The notes beneath the pieces are model-generated. The model was given only the letters and a program-made list of their open reading frames with translations, was not told where the DNA came from and did no database searches. A stretch of DNA of 64,000 bases from Bordetella bronchialis. Its GTDB lineage: Bacteria; Pseudomonadota; Gammaproteobacteria; Burkholderiales; Burkholderiaceae_B. Made by a program: the position numbers and the translations under genes. Location: contig NZ_CP016170.1 in NCBI RefSeq assembly GCF_001676705.1, forward strand, positions 3,968,001 through 4,032,000. The letters are read 5' to 3'. Below, piece after piece: positions 42,700-52,435 of the stretch. Position 1 is the stretch's first letter, and every line of letters begins with the position of its first letter.

Positions 42700-44364
42700 T
42701 CAAACGTGCCAGCGGGCCTGCACGACGCGGAACCGGTTGGCCACGTAGGCGCTGTCGCACAGCGAGGCATTGGCCGCCGGGTTGGCGCCCGTGCCATGGA
42801 AATCGCTGAAGGCGGCCGACTGGTTGACGAACACGCCGCCCGTCAGATTGAGCGACAGCGCGACCCCGCCCTCTTCCGCGGCATCGCGCAGGGCGTGGGC
42901 GATCTCCGGGTCGGTGGTGTAGGCCGACATCGTCAACGCCCCGTGGTCCCGCGCGCTATCGCGGGCCAGCGCGATGGCCTGGGCCGTGTCCGCCGTTTCC
43001 ACGACGAAGGCGATGGGACCGAACCACTCGCGCCGGATGGCGGGGTGGCGGGCGTCGGCCCGCAGCAGCAGCGGCGTCCGGATGCGCGCGCCCTGGAACT
43101 GCGGATGAGCGATGGCGCGGCTTTGCGCCAGCACGGGCAGGCCCAGGTCGCGCGCCTCGTCCAGCCGGGCCAGGGTGGCGTCGGCCTGGATGCCGCCCAG
43201 CAGATCGCCGGCCTTGGCTTCATCGGCGGTCAGCGCCTGCAGCGCCGACGCGATCGCGCCGGCTACTTCATCGAAACCGGCCCGGCCTTGCGCGGTGCGC
43301 ACGCCGTCGCGCGGCACGAGGATGTTCTGCGGCGCCGTGCACATCTGCCCGCTGTAGAGCGTCAATGAAAACGCCACGTTGCGCGCGGCCGCCTGCAGGT
43401 CGTCCACCGAGTCCAGGATGACCGTGTTGATGCCCGATTTTTCGGTGTATACCTGCGCCTGCCGGGCATGCTGCTCCAGCCATTCGCCATTGGCCTTGCT
43501 GCCGGTGAAGTCGACGATCGCCACGCCCGGATGCGTGGCCAGGACCTGGGCCGTATCGTCGCCCGCCGCATGCGGGGCAAGCAGCACGACATCCGGATCG
43601 TGGCCGGCCTCGGCCAATACTTCGCGGGCGATGCGCACGGTGATGGCCAGGGGCAAGATGGCGGTGGGATGCGGCTTGACGATCACGGTGTTGCCGGTCG
43701 CCAGGCTGGCGAACAGCCCGGGATAGCCGTTCCAGGTCGGAAAGGTGGAGCAGCCGATGACCAGCGCCACGCCGCGCGGCACGACGGTGTAGTGCTTTTC
43801 CATCCGTACCGGATCCTGCTTGCCCTGCGGTTTTTCCCAGAGGACTTTTTCCGGGATGCGCGAGAGCTCCTGCCACGCGTAGGCCACGGCCTCCAGGCCG
43901 CGGTCCTGCGCATGCGGGCCGCCGGCCTGGAAGGCCATCAGGAAACCCTGCCCCGTGGTGTGCTGCACGGCGTGGGCGATCTCGAAGCTGGCGCGGTTCA
44001 GGCGCTGCAGGATTTCCAGCGACACGCCGACCCAGGCGCGGGGACCCGCGCGCCGCCACCTGGCCAGGGCGCGCGTGGACGCGGCCACCGAGTCCTGCGG
44101 CGACAGGCGGGGATAGCTGATGTGCAGATCGAAGCCGAACGGGGACCGTTCGCCCCCGGCCAGCGGTTCCGCGCCGTCCACCTGCAAGGGAAAGGTGCCG
44201 CCGCGCAGGGCTTCGAAGGCCTGGCGTCCCGCCTCGCCCGCCGTTTCACCGTAATTGCGCGGGCTGGGCGATTCCGGATAGGCGCTCCAGAATTCCCGCG
44301 TCGCGATGGCGCGCACGGCGCGGTCCAGCAGGTCGCGGTGGCGGTCGAAATAATCTGCGGTCAC
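42700..44364 (-). CDS. paaN: PaaN, aldehyde-dehydrogenase-type phenylacetate degradation protein
   Basis: A 554-residue aldehyde dehydrogenase-like protein without the hydratase (MaoC) domain of PaaZ. Motifs: cofactor-binding IGCSTFPTWNGYPGLFASLA and IVKPHPTAILPLA, the catalytic Cys in LYSGQMCTAPQNILVP, and a C-terminal FHGTGANPAANASLCDSAYV. It probably oxidises the semialdehyde formed after oxepin ring opening. The start is the GTG at 44364, preceded by GAGGAG; an in-frame TTG at 44385 is less likely. Confidence 0.88.
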   Translation of the reverse strand: MTADYFDRHRDLLDRAVRAIATREFWSAYPESPSPRNYGETAGEAGRQAFEALRGGTFPLQVDGAEPLAGGERSPFGFDLHISYPRLSPQDSVAASTRALARWRRAGPRAWVGVSLEILQRLNRASFEIAHAVQHTTGQGFLMAFQAGGPHAQDRGLEAVAYAWQELSRIPEKVLWEKPQGKQDPVRMEKHYTVVPRGVALVIGCSTFPTWNGYPGLFASLATGNTVIVKPHPTAILPLAITVRIAREVLAEAGHDPDVVLLAPHAAGDDTAQVLATHPGVAIVDFTGSKANGEWLEQHARQAQVYTEKSGINTVILDSVDDLQAAARNVAFSLTLYSGQMCTAPQNILVPRDGVRTAQGRAGFDEVAGAIASALQALTADEAKAGDLLGGIQADATLARLDEARDLGLPVLAQSRAIAHPQFQGARIRTPLLLRADARHPAIRREWFGPIAFVVETADTAQAIALARDSARDHGALTMSAYTTDPEIAHALRDAAEEGGVALSLNLTGGVFVNQSAAFSDFHGTGANPAANASLCDSAYVANRFRVVQARWHV

Positions 44365-44439
44365 GTTAGTCTCCTCGGTGAACAACCCTGGCGGGTAGAG
44401 CGGCGGGCGCGGGCCGCGGACGGGGCCCGGCCGGTCCGC

Positions 44440-45516
44440 TCAGGTTTCCTGATCGAAATCCAGCACCAGCGTGTCGCTGACGGGATAGCTCTGGCAACTC
44501 AGTACAAAGCCCCGGGCCACTTCGTAGTCTTCCAGGGCGAAATTCGCATCCATATCCACTTCCCCTTCCATCACCTTGCAGCGGCAGGTGGAACAGACCC
44601 CGCCCTTGCAGGAGTAGGGCAGCTCTATGCCCTGGGCCAGCGCGGAATCCAGCACGCTGTCGCGGTTCTTGGCGATGGTGAAGCTGCGGCGGTGCCCGTC
44701 CTGCACGACGGTCACGCGGCATAGTGCCTGGCCCGGCGCCGCGCTTCCCGCGCGCGGGCGCCGCGGCCCACGCGGCGCGCCGAACAATTCGAACTTGATG
44801 CGGTCACGGGCGACGCCCAGGCGTTCCAGGGTGGGGACCACGTCTTCTATCATGGCCTGCGGCCCGCACAGGAAGACATAGTCGATATCCCGCACGCGCA
44901 GCCATCGCGTCAGCAGGCTGGCCACCTTGTCGCCATCCAGGCGACCGTTGAAGAGCTCCACGTCCTGGGTCTCGCGGCTCATGACATGGCACAGCGAAAA
45001 GCGCGCCATGTAGCGATTCTTGAGATCCTCCAGCGCCTCGCGGAACAGCACCGACGACGACGCCCGGTTGCCGTAGAACAGCGTGAAGCGGCTGTCGGGC
45101 TCGGTGGCCAGCGCGGTCTTGATCAGGGAGTACACCGGCGTGATGCCGCTGCCCACGGCGAAGGCGACGTAGTGGCGCGCCTGGCCCGGCGCGAACGCCA
45201 CGGTGAACTCGCCATCCGGCGGCATCACGTCCAGCACGGCGCCCGGACGCAGCTCGCGATTGGCCCAGCTCGAGAACGCGCCGTCGTCCACCCGCTTGAT
45301 CGCCACCCGCAGGGCGCCATCGCCCGGCGACGAGCAGATCGAATACGAGCGCCGCAGTTCCTCGCCGGCCACCCGCGTGCGCAAAGTCAGGTACTGGCCC
45401 GGCCGGAACGCGAAATCCCCCGCCAGCGCGGGCGGCAGCTCGAAGGTCAGCACGACGGCATCGCGGGTGTCGCGCGCCACGTCGACGACCTTCAGGGGGT
45501 GGAACGAAGCAGCCAT
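44440..45516 (-). CDS. paaE: Phenylacetyl-CoA 1,2-epoxidase, reductase subunit
   Basis: A 358-residue flavodoxin-reductase/ferredoxin fusion. The N-terminal FAD domain has the RRSYSICSSP motif, the NADPH domain reads VAFAVGSGITPVYSLIKTAL and YVFLCGPQAMIEDV, and the C-terminal plant-type 2Fe-2S ferredoxin carries YSCKGGVCSTCRCKV with a later LSCQSYP. It feeds electrons to the di-iron PaaA. 13 bases after paaD. Confidence 0.95.
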   Translation of the reverse strand: MAASFHPLKVVDVARDTRDAVVLTFELPPALAGDFAFRPGQYLTLRTRVAGEELRRSYSICSSPGDGALRVAIKRVDDGAFSSWANRELRPGAVLDVMPPDGEFTVAFAPGQARHYVAFAVGSGITPVYSLIKTALATEPDSRFTLFYGNRASSSVLFREALEDLKNRYMARFSLCHVMSRETQDVELFNGRLDGDKVASLLTRWLRVRDIDYVFLCGPQAMIEDVVPTLERLGVARDRIKFELFGAPRGPRRPRAGSAAPGQALCRVTVVQDGHRRSFTIAKNRDSVLDSALAQGIELPYSCKGGVCSTCRCKVMEGEVDMDANFALEDYEVARGFVLSCQSYPVSDTLVLDFDQET

Positions 45517-45529
45517 GGCGATGCGGCCC

Positions 45530-46129
45530 TCAATGGGATTTGAAGTAATCGAAAGGCTCGCGGCAATCGTTGCAGCGGTAGAGCGCGCGGCAGGACGTGG
45601 CGCCGAAGGCGCTGAGCATGCGGGTATCGGCCGAGCCGCAATGCGGGCAGGCCACTGCCGGCGCGTGGGCGCGCCGCGCGATGCCGCTGACGTCGATGGC
45701 GCGTTCGGCCGGCGGGGCGATGCCCTCGGCCAGCAAGGCGCGCCGCCCCCGCTCGGTCAGCCAGTCGGTCGTCCATGCGGGCGCCAGCCGCGTGCGCACC
45801 GCGACGGCCGCGATGCCGTGGCCGCGCAGCACCCATTCGATGTCCTGGGTGATTTCGCGCATGGCGGGGCAGCCGGAATAGGTCGGCGTGATGGTGACCA
45901 CGCACACCGGTTCCGCGGGCGGCCCTTCCCAGCCGATCTCGCGCACGATGCCCAGGTCGATGACGGAGAGCGCGGGCATCTCCGGGTCCCGCACGGCTTC
46001 CAGCCAGGCCGCGATGTGTTCGGGCGCGGCCGGCACAGGCGCGGCGGGCTCAGGCGTAGCGGACCGAGGTGCGGCCGACTGCGCCGCGGCCGCTGCCGGC
46101 GTGGCGCGGGAAAGCAGCGGGTTCACCAT
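45530..46129 (-). CDS. paaD: PaaD, Fe-S assembly-type subunit of the phenylacetyl-CoA epoxidase
   Basis: A 199-residue protein. An Ala/Pro-rich N-terminal 35 residues precede the MIP18 domain (VRDPEMPALSVIDLGIVREI, TPTYSGCPAMREITQDIE). The C-terminal zinc ribbon has CPHCGSADTRMLSAFG and CRALYRCNDC. It is thought to help metal-centre maturation of the complex. It overlaps paaC by 7 bases. The Ala-rich start could mean translation begins further in, but no better ATG is available. Confidence 0.93.
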   Translation of the reverse strand: MVNPLLSRATPAAAAAQSAAPRSATPEPAAPVPAAPEHIAAWLEAVRDPEMPALSVIDLGIVREIGWEGPPAEPVCVVTITPTYSGCPAMREITQDIEWVLRGHGIAAVAVRTRLAPAWTTDWLTERGRRALLAEGIAPPAERAIDVSGIARRAHAPAVACPHCGSADTRMLSAFGATSCRALYRCNDCREPFDYFKSH

Positions 46130-46887
46130 GCCGCCCCCGGATAGGCGCGCTGCAGGAACTGCATCTCCGCCAGCAGCGGGCCCAGCGCTTCGGTATGCCG
46201 TCCCTGTCGTCCGCCGCGATACGCGGCGTGGCCGGCCAGTGCTTCATCCGGCATGGCCAGCGTGGCTTCGTCCAGCACCGCACGAACCTGGGCCATCCAC
46301 GGCTCGCGCAACTCGGCCAGCATACAGGCGATCCCACGCCGCGCCGCTTCCCTGTCGGCTTCGTCATCGGTGAAGAGCTCGCCTGTATACGGCCAGAGCG
46401 CGTCCACCGCGGCCTGCATGCGCGCATGGCTTTCCTCGGTGCCGTCGCCCAGCCTGACCACGAGATCCGCCGACCGGCGCGCATGGTATGCGGCTTCCTT
46501 GACCGCCTTGCCGGCGATGGCCGCGACCCGCGGCTCCGACGAAGCCTGCAAACGATCCAGCAGGAAGTAATGCCAGGCGTCGAAGAAGAACTGCCGCACC
46601 ATGGTGTCCGCGTAGCTGCCGTTGGGCCGCTCCACCAGCAGCGCGTTGCGGAATTCGTGCGCATCGCGCAGATAGGCCAGGCTGTCCTCGTCGCGGCCGG
46701 CGCCCTCGGCCTCGGCCGCGAGGCTCAGCCATAGGCGCGCCTGGCCCAGCAGGTCCAGCGCCGTGTTGGTCAGCGCCAGGTCCTCTTCCAGGATGGGGCC
46801 GTGGCCGCACCAGGCGGACAGTTGCTGCGACAGGATCAGCGTGGTGTCGCCCATGCGCAGCGCGAAATCGAACAGGCAGCGGTCCAT
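46123..46887 (-). CDS. paaC: Phenylacetyl-CoA 1,2-epoxidase, structural subunit PaaC
   Basis: A 254-residue ferritin-like protein: LRMGDTTLILSQQLSAWCGH, EEDLALTNTALDLLGQARLW, and RNALLVERPNGSYADTMVRQ. PaaC is the catalytically silent partner that forms heterodimers with PaaA. 9 bases after paaB. Confidence 0.95.
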   Translation of the reverse strand: MDRCLFDFALRMGDTTLILSQQLSAWCGHGPILEEDLALTNTALDLLGQARLWLSLAAEAEGAGRDEDSLAYLRDAHEFRNALLVERPNGSYADTMVRQFFFDAWHYFLLDRLQASSEPRVAAIAGKAVKEAAYHARRSADLVVRLGDGTEESHARMQAAVDALWPYTGELFTDDEADREAARRGIACMLAELREPWMAQVRAVLDEATLAMPDEALAGHAAYRGGRQGRHTEALGPLLAEMQFLQRAYPGAAW

Positions 46888-46896
46888 GGCGGCGTC

Positions 46897-47184
46897 CTAC
46901 ATGTGCTTGATTTCGTCGGGCATGGGAAAGAAGGTCGGATGCCGGTACACCTTGCCGCGTGCCGGATCGAACAAGGCGTCCTTGTCGGCCGGATCGCTGG
47001 CGACGATATCCGCCGCGCGGACGACCCAGATGCTCAGGCCTTCGTTGCGGCGCGTGTAGACGTCGCGCGCATTCATCAGCGCCATCTCGGCATCCGGCGC
47101 ATGCAGGCTGCCGACGTGCTTGTGGGCCAGGCCGTGCTGGCCGCGGATGAAGACCTCCCAAAGAGGCCACTGCTTGTCGTCCAT
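46897..47184 (-). CDS. paaB: Phenylacetyl-CoA 1,2-epoxidase subunit PaaB
   Basis: A 95-residue protein matching PaaB over its whole length: WPLWEVFIRGQHGLAHKHVG, LHAPDAEMALMNARDVYTRR, SIWVVRAADIVAS and HPTFFPMPDEIKHM. It bridges PaaAC dimers in the monooxygenase complex. Confidence 0.96.
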   Translation of the reverse strand: MDDKQWPLWEVFIRGQHGLAHKHVGSLHAPDAEMALMNARDVYTRRNEGLSIWVVRAADIVASDPADKDALFDPARGKVYRHPTFFPMPDEIKHM

Positions 47185-47223
47185 GTGTGTCTCCCCCGGC
47201 TTGCCGCATCGTGCGGCGCCGGA

Positions 47224-48237
47224 TCAGGCGGCCTTGCGCAGGCGTCGTTTTTCGGCATGGGCCGCCATGGCGTCGCGCACCCATGCGCCTTCTTCATGGG
47301 CGCGCACGCGCGCCTGCAGCCGGTCGCGGTTGCAGGGGCCATGGCCGTCCAGGACGGCGCGGAATTCCGCCCAGTCGATTGCGCCGAAGTCGTAATGGCC
47401 GCGCCGGGCGTTCCAGCGCAGGTCCGGATCGGGCACCCGCAAGCCCAGGTATTCGGCCTGCGGCACCGTCTGGTCCACCATCTTCTGGCGCAGTTCGTCG
47501 TTGGAAAACAGCTTGATGCGCCAGCGCATGGACCGCGCGCTATTGGGCGATTCCGCGTCCGGCGGCCCGAACATCATCAGGGCGGGCCACCACCAGCGGT
47601 CCAGCGCGTCCTGGCACATGGCCTTCTGTTCCGGCGTGCCGTGGCGGCACATCTGGATCAGCAGGTCGTAGCCCTGCCGCTGGTGGAAGGATTCTTCCTT
47701 GCAGATGCGCACCATGGCGCGGGCATACGGGCCATAGGAGCACCGGCACAGCGGAATCTGGTTGATGATGGCCGAGCCGTCCACCAGCCAGCCGATCATC
47801 CCGATGTCGGCCCAGGTCAGCGTGGGGTAGTTGAAGATGGTGGAGTATTTGGCCTTGCCGCTGTGCAGGTCGTCGACCATCTGGTCGCGCGACGCGCCCA
47901 GGGTTTCCGCGGCGCTGTACAGATACAGGCCGTGCCCGCATTCGTCCTGGACTTTGGCCAGAAGGATGGCCTTGCGCTTGAGCGTGGGCGCGCGGCTTAT
48001 CCAATTGCCCTCGGGCAGCATGCCGACGATTTCGGAGTGGGCGTGCTGCGAGATCTGCCGGATCAGCGTCCTGCGGTAGGCGTCCGGCATGGCGTCGCGC
48101 GGCTCGATGCGCACGCCGGCGTCCACGCGGCGCTGGAAATCCTGCTCCGCCGGATCCACGGCATCCAGGCCGCCGGGCCGCGGCGTTTGCATGGGCCCGG
48201 TGTGCGCCCGGGTTTGCGGTGCATGCGCATCCATCAT
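47224..48237 (-). CDS. paaA: Phenylacetyl-CoA 1,2-epoxidase, catalytic subunit PaaA
   Basis: A 337-residue di-iron oxygenase. Iron ligands lie in [19 protein letters not shown] (ExxH) and in [19 protein letters not shown] (second ExxH). It hydroxylates phenylacetyl-CoA to the 1,2-epoxide. The start at 48237 has GGAG 6 bases upstream; the next ATG is directly adjacent at 48234. First gene of the operon, with a strong promoter 45-73 bases upstream. Confidence 0.96.
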   Translation of the reverse strand: MMDAHAPQTRAHTGPMQTPRPGGLDAVDPAEQDFQRRVDAGVRIEPRDAMPDAYRRTLIRQISQHAHSEIVGMLPEGNWISRAPTLKRKAILLAKVQDECGHGLYLYSAAETLGASRDQMVDDLHSGKAKYSTIFNYPTLTWADIGMIGWLVDGSAIINQIPLCRCSYGPYARAMVRICKEESFHQRQGYDLLIQMCRHGTPEQKAMCQDALDRWWWPALMMFGPPDAESPNSARSMRWRIKLFSNDELRQKMVDQTVPQAEYLGLRVPDPDLRWNARRGHYDFGAIDWAEFRAVLDGHGPCNRDRLQARVRAHEEGAWVRDAMAAHAEKRRLRKAA

Positions 48238-48281
48238 GGTTGTCTCCTGCACACCGCCGCCAGCGGCATGACGATGCGAGG

Positions 48282-48324
48282 ATTATTTAATACAGAATTT
48301 CGTCTGTCAAACGTATTTCTGTAT
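48282..48324 (-). promoter_or_regulatory. paaA promoter with inverted-repeat operator
   Basis: On the minus strand TTGACA (48310-48305), a 17-base spacer and AATAAT (48287-48282) form a near-consensus sigma70 promoter for paaA. Two 8-bp arms, ATACAGAA (48290-48297) and TTCTGTAT (48317-48324), make a perfect inverted repeat that encloses the -35 hexamer, with one arm between -35 and -10. A repressor bound here, most likely the divergent PaaX, would block both genes. Confidence 0.8.
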
Positions 48325-48381
48325 CACATTCCATTTATGTATCATGTCTCGATCCTTCCACCGCGCCCTCGTTCCCGCCCC

Positions 48382-49383
48382 ATGGCCCTTGCCGCGTCCG
48401 CCTTGGACCGCCTTACCGCCCGCCTGATCAAGGCCGATCCGCCGCGCGCCAAATCGCTGTGCGTCAGCCTGTTGGGCGATGCCATGGAACCCCATGGCGG
48501 CGCCATCTGGCTGGGCGATCTCATCGCCCTGCTGCGACCGCTGGGCATCAACGAACGCCTGCTGCGCACCAGCGTGTTCCGCCTGGTGGCCGAAGGCTGG
48601 CTGCACGCCGAACGCCATGGCCGGCGCAGCCTGTACCGGCTGTCGCCGCAAGGCGCGCGCAATACCGCGCACGCGGCCCAGCGCATCTACGGGGCGACGG
48701 ACGCCGCCTGGAATGGCGCATGGACCCTGGTCGTCATTCCGCGCACGACAGGCAATGGGCTGGCCGAACGCACGGAGCTGCGGCGCGCCCTGGAATGGGA
48801 AGGGTATGGAATGGTCGCGCCCGGGGTATTCGCGCACCCGCGCGGGCACGCGCAGGCCGCCGCCGGCATCCTGGAATCGCTGGGCATACCGGACAAGGCC
48901 CTGGTGTTGAGCGCCCAGGACCTTCCCGGCGTGGGCGGCCTGCCCCTGGCGGCCCTGGCGGCGCAGTGCTGGAACCTGGACGGGCTGGCCGGCCAATACC
49001 GGGAGTTCATACGCCAGTTCGCGCCGCTGGAGAAAGCACTGGAAGGCGGGCGGCTACCGTCGGACGACCCGGGCGCGCCGGCGGCCGCATTCACTGCCCG
49101 CATGCTGCTGCTGCACCGCTGGCGCCGCATCGTGCTGCACGATCCGCAACTGCCCGCCGGCATGCTGGCCACGGACTGGCCCGGCCATGCGGCGCGTGCC
49201 CTGTGTCGCCGGCTGTACTGGGCCTTGTTCGAGGCCTCGGAAGCGCATCTGGGGGAGGTCGCCGGCCACGGCGAGGCGCACTACCGGCCGCTGGCGGCGG
49301 AGGCGCTGCGGCGCTTCGGCGGCCCGGCGGCCGCGGCGGCGGAAGCAATCGCGACAGGGTCGCCGGCACGGGCGAGCGCCTGA
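48382..49383 (+). CDS. paaX: PaaX-family transcriptional repressor
   Basis: A 333-residue PaaX: a winged helix at residues 20-90 (AKSLCVSLLGDAMEPHGGAI, LLRPLGINERLLRTSVFRLV), a PaaX central Cas2-like domain (WTLVVIPRTTGNGLAERTEL, GMVAPGVFAHP) and a C-terminal domain with LLLHRWRRIVLHDPQLP. PaaX represses paa genes and releases DNA on binding phenylacetyl-CoA. It is divergent from paaA, sharing a 144-base region. Confidence 0.92.
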   Translation: MALAASALDRLTARLIKADPPRAKSLCVSLLGDAMEPHGGAIWLGDLIALLRPLGINERLLRTSVFRLVAEGWLHAERHGRRSLYRLSPQGARNTAHAAQRIYGATDAAWNGAWTLVVIPRTTGNGLAERTELRRALEWEGYGMVAPGVFAHPRGHAQAAAGILESLGIPDKALVLSAQDLPGVGGLPLAALAAQCWNLDGLAGQYREFIRQFAPLEKALEGGRLPSDDPGAPAAAFTARMLLLHRWRRIVLHDPQLPAGMLATDWPGHAARALCRRLYWALFEASEAHLGEVAGHGEAHYRPLAAEALRRFGGPAAAAAEAIATGSPARASA

Positions 49384-49464
49384 CGCGGGCGGGCGTGGGC
49401 AAGGCGAGCGCTCCGATGCCGGGCGCCTGCATGCCGGCCCCCTACGCCGGGCACACCGCCGATC

Positions 49465-50010
49465 TCAGACCTTCAGGAAGTGCTCGCGGTAGTGCTTGAG
49501 CTCGTCGATGGAATCGTGGATATCCGACAGGGCTTCGTGGCGGCTTTTTTTCTCGAAGCTTTTGTAGACATCCGGACGCCAGCGCCGGGCCAGTTCCTTC
49601 AAGGTGCTGACGTCCAGGTTGCGGTAATGAAAGAATTGCTCCAGCCTGGGCATGTAGCGGAACATGAAGCGCCGGTCCTGGCTGATGGTATTGCCGCACA
49701 AGGGCGACTTGCCGGCCGGCACATGCTGTGAGAGAAAGGCGATCAGGATGTCCTCGGCCTGGCTTTCGGTCATGGTGGACGCCTTCACCTTGTCGATCAG
49801 GCCGCTCTTGCCGTGGGTGGCCTTGTTCCAGCTGTCCATCGCGTCGAGCAGGCTGTCCGGTTGATGGATGACCAGCGCCGGGCCTTCCGCCACCAGTGTC
49901 AGGTCGGGCTCGGTCACGACAACCGCCACTTCGATGATGCGTTCCTTTTCCGGATCCAGGCCGGTCATTTCCATGTCCAGCCAGACCAGGCGGTTCTCGT
50001 TCAGAGCCAT
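49465..50010 (-). CDS. orn: Oligoribonuclease
   Basis: A 181-residue DEDDh 3'-5' exonuclease: [20 protein letters not shown] with the first Asp-Glu pair, [20 protein letters not shown] with the second Asp region, and [20 protein letters not shown] with the His-Asp. It degrades 2-5 nt RNAs and pGpG; essential in many proteobacteria. It is divergent from the M48 gene. Confidence 0.96.
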   Translation of the reverse strand: MALNENRLVWLDMEMTGLDPEKERIIEVAVVVTEPDLTLVAEGPALVIHQPDSLLDAMDSWNKATHGKSGLIDKVKASTMTESQAEDILIAFLSQHVPAGKSPLCGNTISQDRRFMFRYMPRLEQFFHYRNLDVSTLKELARRWRPDVYKSFEKKSRHEALSDIHDSIDELKHYREHFLKV

Positions 50011-50068
50011 ATAATTTGCCTTTTAAAAATCCGATTTTCTCATATCGGTTTCCCAGGCCGGATCCCCA

Positions 50069-51319
50069 ATGCTGACACTGTTGTTCGTTGCGCTGCTGCT
50101 GATCGATATCGGCATCAGGCTCTGGCTTTCCACCCGGCAGATTCGCCATGTCATCCGTCACCGGGACCGCGTGCCGGCGGAATTCTCCGACCGGATCGGC
50201 CTGGCCAGCCACCAGCGCGCCGCCGACTACACCGTGGCCCGCGTCCGCCTGGGCATGATAGAGCGCGTGTTCGACGCCGTCGTGCTGGTCGCCCTGACGC
50301 TGCTGGGCGGCCTGCAGGCCATCGACCTGTTCGCCGGCCGCCTGACCGGCAACGATTTCCTGCACCAGATGCTGCTGCTGGTCATTACCGGCCTGCTGCT
50401 GGGGGCGCTGGAACTGCCCTTCACCCTCTGGCGGCAGTTCAGGCTGGAGGCCCGCTTCGGCTTCAATCGCATGACGCCGGCGCTGTTCATCTCCGACGCG
50501 ATCAAGGGGCTGCTCCTGACAGCGGTGATCGGGCTGCCCCTGGTCGCCGCCATCCTGTGGCTGATGGGCAAGGCCGGCTCGCTGTGGTGGATCTGGGCCT
50601 GGGGCCTGTGGGTGGGATTCAGCCTGCTGACGCTGCTGCTGTTTCCGATGGTCATCGCGCCCCTGTTCAACAAATTCACGCCGCTGGCCGACCAGGACCT
50701 GTCCCACCGCATCCGCGGGCTGATGCAACGCTGCGGCTTCGCCATCAACGGCCTGTTCGTGATGGACGGATCGCGCCGCTCGGGCCACGGCAACGCCTAT
50801 TTCACCGGCTTCGGCAAATCCCGCCGCATCGTCTTTTTCGACACCCTGCTCGCCCGCCTGAACGCCGACGAAATCGAAGCCGTGCTGGCGCATGAGCTCG
50901 GCCATTTCGCCCGCCGGCACATCATCCGGCGCATCGCCGTCAGCTTCCTCGTCGCCCTGGGCTTCTTCGCGCTGCTGGGCTGGCTGGCGCGCCAGCCCTG
51001 GTTCTACGAACAGCTGGGCGTGCTGCCGCGCCTGGACGGCCGCAACGACGCCATGGCGCTGTTGCTGTTCTTCCTGGTCGTGCCGGTATTTACCTTCCTG
51101 TTCACGCCCATCGCCAGCTGGTATTCGCGGCGCGACGAATTCCAGGCGGACGACTACGCGGCGCGCCAAAGCTCGGCCGAACAGCTGGTTTCGGCGCTGG
51201 TCAAGCTGTACGACGACAACGCCGCCACGCTGACGCCGGATCCGGTGCATTCGGCGTTCTACGACAGCCATCCGCCGGCGGCCGTCCGTATCCGCCACTT
51301 GGCCGCGGCCACCCGATGA
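50069..51319 (+). CDS. M48 family membrane metallopeptidase (Ste24/CAAX type)
   Basis: A 416-residue inner-membrane protease with about seven membrane segments. The zinc site is VLAHELGHFARRH (HExxH), with the third ligand Glu in RRDEFQADDYAARQ. YFTGFGKSRRIVFFDTLL precedes the active site as in Ste24/HtpX homologues. It is probably a membrane-protein quality-control protease. The stop overlaps the rsgA start (ATGA). Confidence 0.92.
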   Translation: MLTLLFVALLLIDIGIRLWLSTRQIRHVIRHRDRVPAEFSDRIGLASHQRAADYTVARVRLGMIERVFDAVVLVALTLLGGLQAIDLFAGRLTGNDFLHQMLLLVITGLLLGALELPFTLWRQFRLEARFGFNRMTPALFISDAIKGLLLTAVIGLPLVAAILWLMGKAGSLWWIWAWGLWVGFSLLTLLLFPMVIAPLFNKFTPLADQDLSHRIRGLMQRCGFAINGLFVMDGSRRSGHGNAYFTGFGKSRRIVFFDTLLARLNADEIEAVLAHELGHFARRHIIRRIAVSFLVALGFFALLGWLARQPWFYEQLGVLPRLDGRNDAMALLLFFLVVPVFTFLFTPIASWYSRRDEFQADDYAARQSSAEQLVSALVKLYDDNAATLTPDPVHSAFYDSHPPAAVRIRHLAAATR

Positions 51320-52341
51320 GCCGCCAAGACCGCCCTGCCCGTCCCACGCGCCCGGAGGCGATGCCCGCCACATTGGCGGACAAAGGCAAGTCCCGGGACA
51401 GGGACACGGCGGGCGAGCGGGATGGCAAGGGGGCCGACGCGGCCGGGTCCAGGCTGCTGGAGGGCCGCATCGTGGCCGCCCACGGCCGGCATTATTCGGT
51501 GGAGATGGCCGATGGCACCGTACGGCAGTGCTACCCGCGCGGCAAAAAGGCCGGCGCCGCGGTGGGCGACCATGTCCGCATCGCGCCACAGGGCCGCGAC
51601 GAAGGCGCCATCGAGCAGATCCTGCCGCGCAGCAACCTGCTGTATCGCTCCGACGACATGCGCGCCAAGCAGTTCGCCGCCAATGTCGACCGGCTCTTTA
51701 TCGTGGTGGCGGTCGCGCCGACGTTTTCCGACGACCTGGCCGGCCGCGCCCTGGCCGGCGCCTGGAGCGCCGGCATCGCGCCCTTGATCGTGCTGAACAA
51801 GGTCGACCTGCGAGACGGGCTGGACGAGGCGCGAGCCCGCCTGGCCCCACTCGCCGCCCTGGGCGTGCCCGTCCTGGAGGTCAGCGCCCTGGACGCCGAC
51901 GCCACGCGCGCGACGCTGCTGCCGCGCATGGCCGGGCATGTCAGCCTGCTGCTCGGCCAGAGCGGCATGGGCAAGTCGACGCTGCTGAACGACCTGATCC
52001 CGGGCGCGAATGCCGCCACGCGCGAACACTCCACTGCGCTCGACATGGGCCGCCACACCACGACCAGCACGCGGCTTTACCATGTGCCGGGCGGCGGCGA
52101 CCTGATCGACTCCCCCGGTTTCCAGGCCTTCGGCCTGCAGCACCTGACACGGGAAGACATCGAGCGCGGCTTCCCGGAATTCGCGCCCTACGCGGCGCAT
52201 TGCCGCTTCTACAACTGCACGCACCAGCACGAGCCGGGGTGCGGTGTGCTGCAGGCCCTGGCCGAGGGCAGGATAGACCCCGCGCGCCACGCGCTGTTCA
52301 TGCGCATCCTGCAGGAAAACGCGGCGGCGCCGCGCTATTGA
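51316..52341 (+). CDS. rsgA: Ribosome small subunit-dependent GTPase A
   Basis: A 341-residue circularly permuted GTPase: an N-terminal OB fold (GRIVAAHGRHYSVEMADG), G4 motif APLIVLNKVDLRD before G1 motif LLLGQSGMGKSTLLND, and a C-terminal zinc site with CRFYNCTHQHEPGC. It matures the 30S subunit. The first 45 residues are a charged, disordered extension. 4-base overlap with the M48 gene. Confidence 0.95.
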   Translation: MSRQDRPARPTRPEAMPATLADKGKSRDRDTAGERDGKGADAAGSRLLEGRIVAAHGRHYSVEMADGTVRQCYPRGKKAGAAVGDHVRIAPQGRDEGAIEQILPRSNLLYRSDDMRAKQFAANVDRLFIVVAVAPTFSDDLAGRALAGAWSAGIAPLIVLNKVDLRDGLDEARARLAPLAALGVPVLEVSALDADATRATLLPRMAGHVSLLLGQSGMGKSTLLNDLIPGANAATREHSTALDMGRHTTTSTRLYHVPGGGDLIDSPGFQAFGLQHLTREDIERGFPEFAPYAAHCRFYNCTHQHEPGCGVLQALAEGRIDPARHALFMRILQENAAAPRY

Positions 52342-52435
52342 AAGACCGCGCGCCAAGCCGCTGCCCGCGTACCGGCTTGCGCGCGGCCCGACAGCCGCGC
52401 CGCGCCACGCGGCGGCGCTCTCAGTCCCCGTCGCC

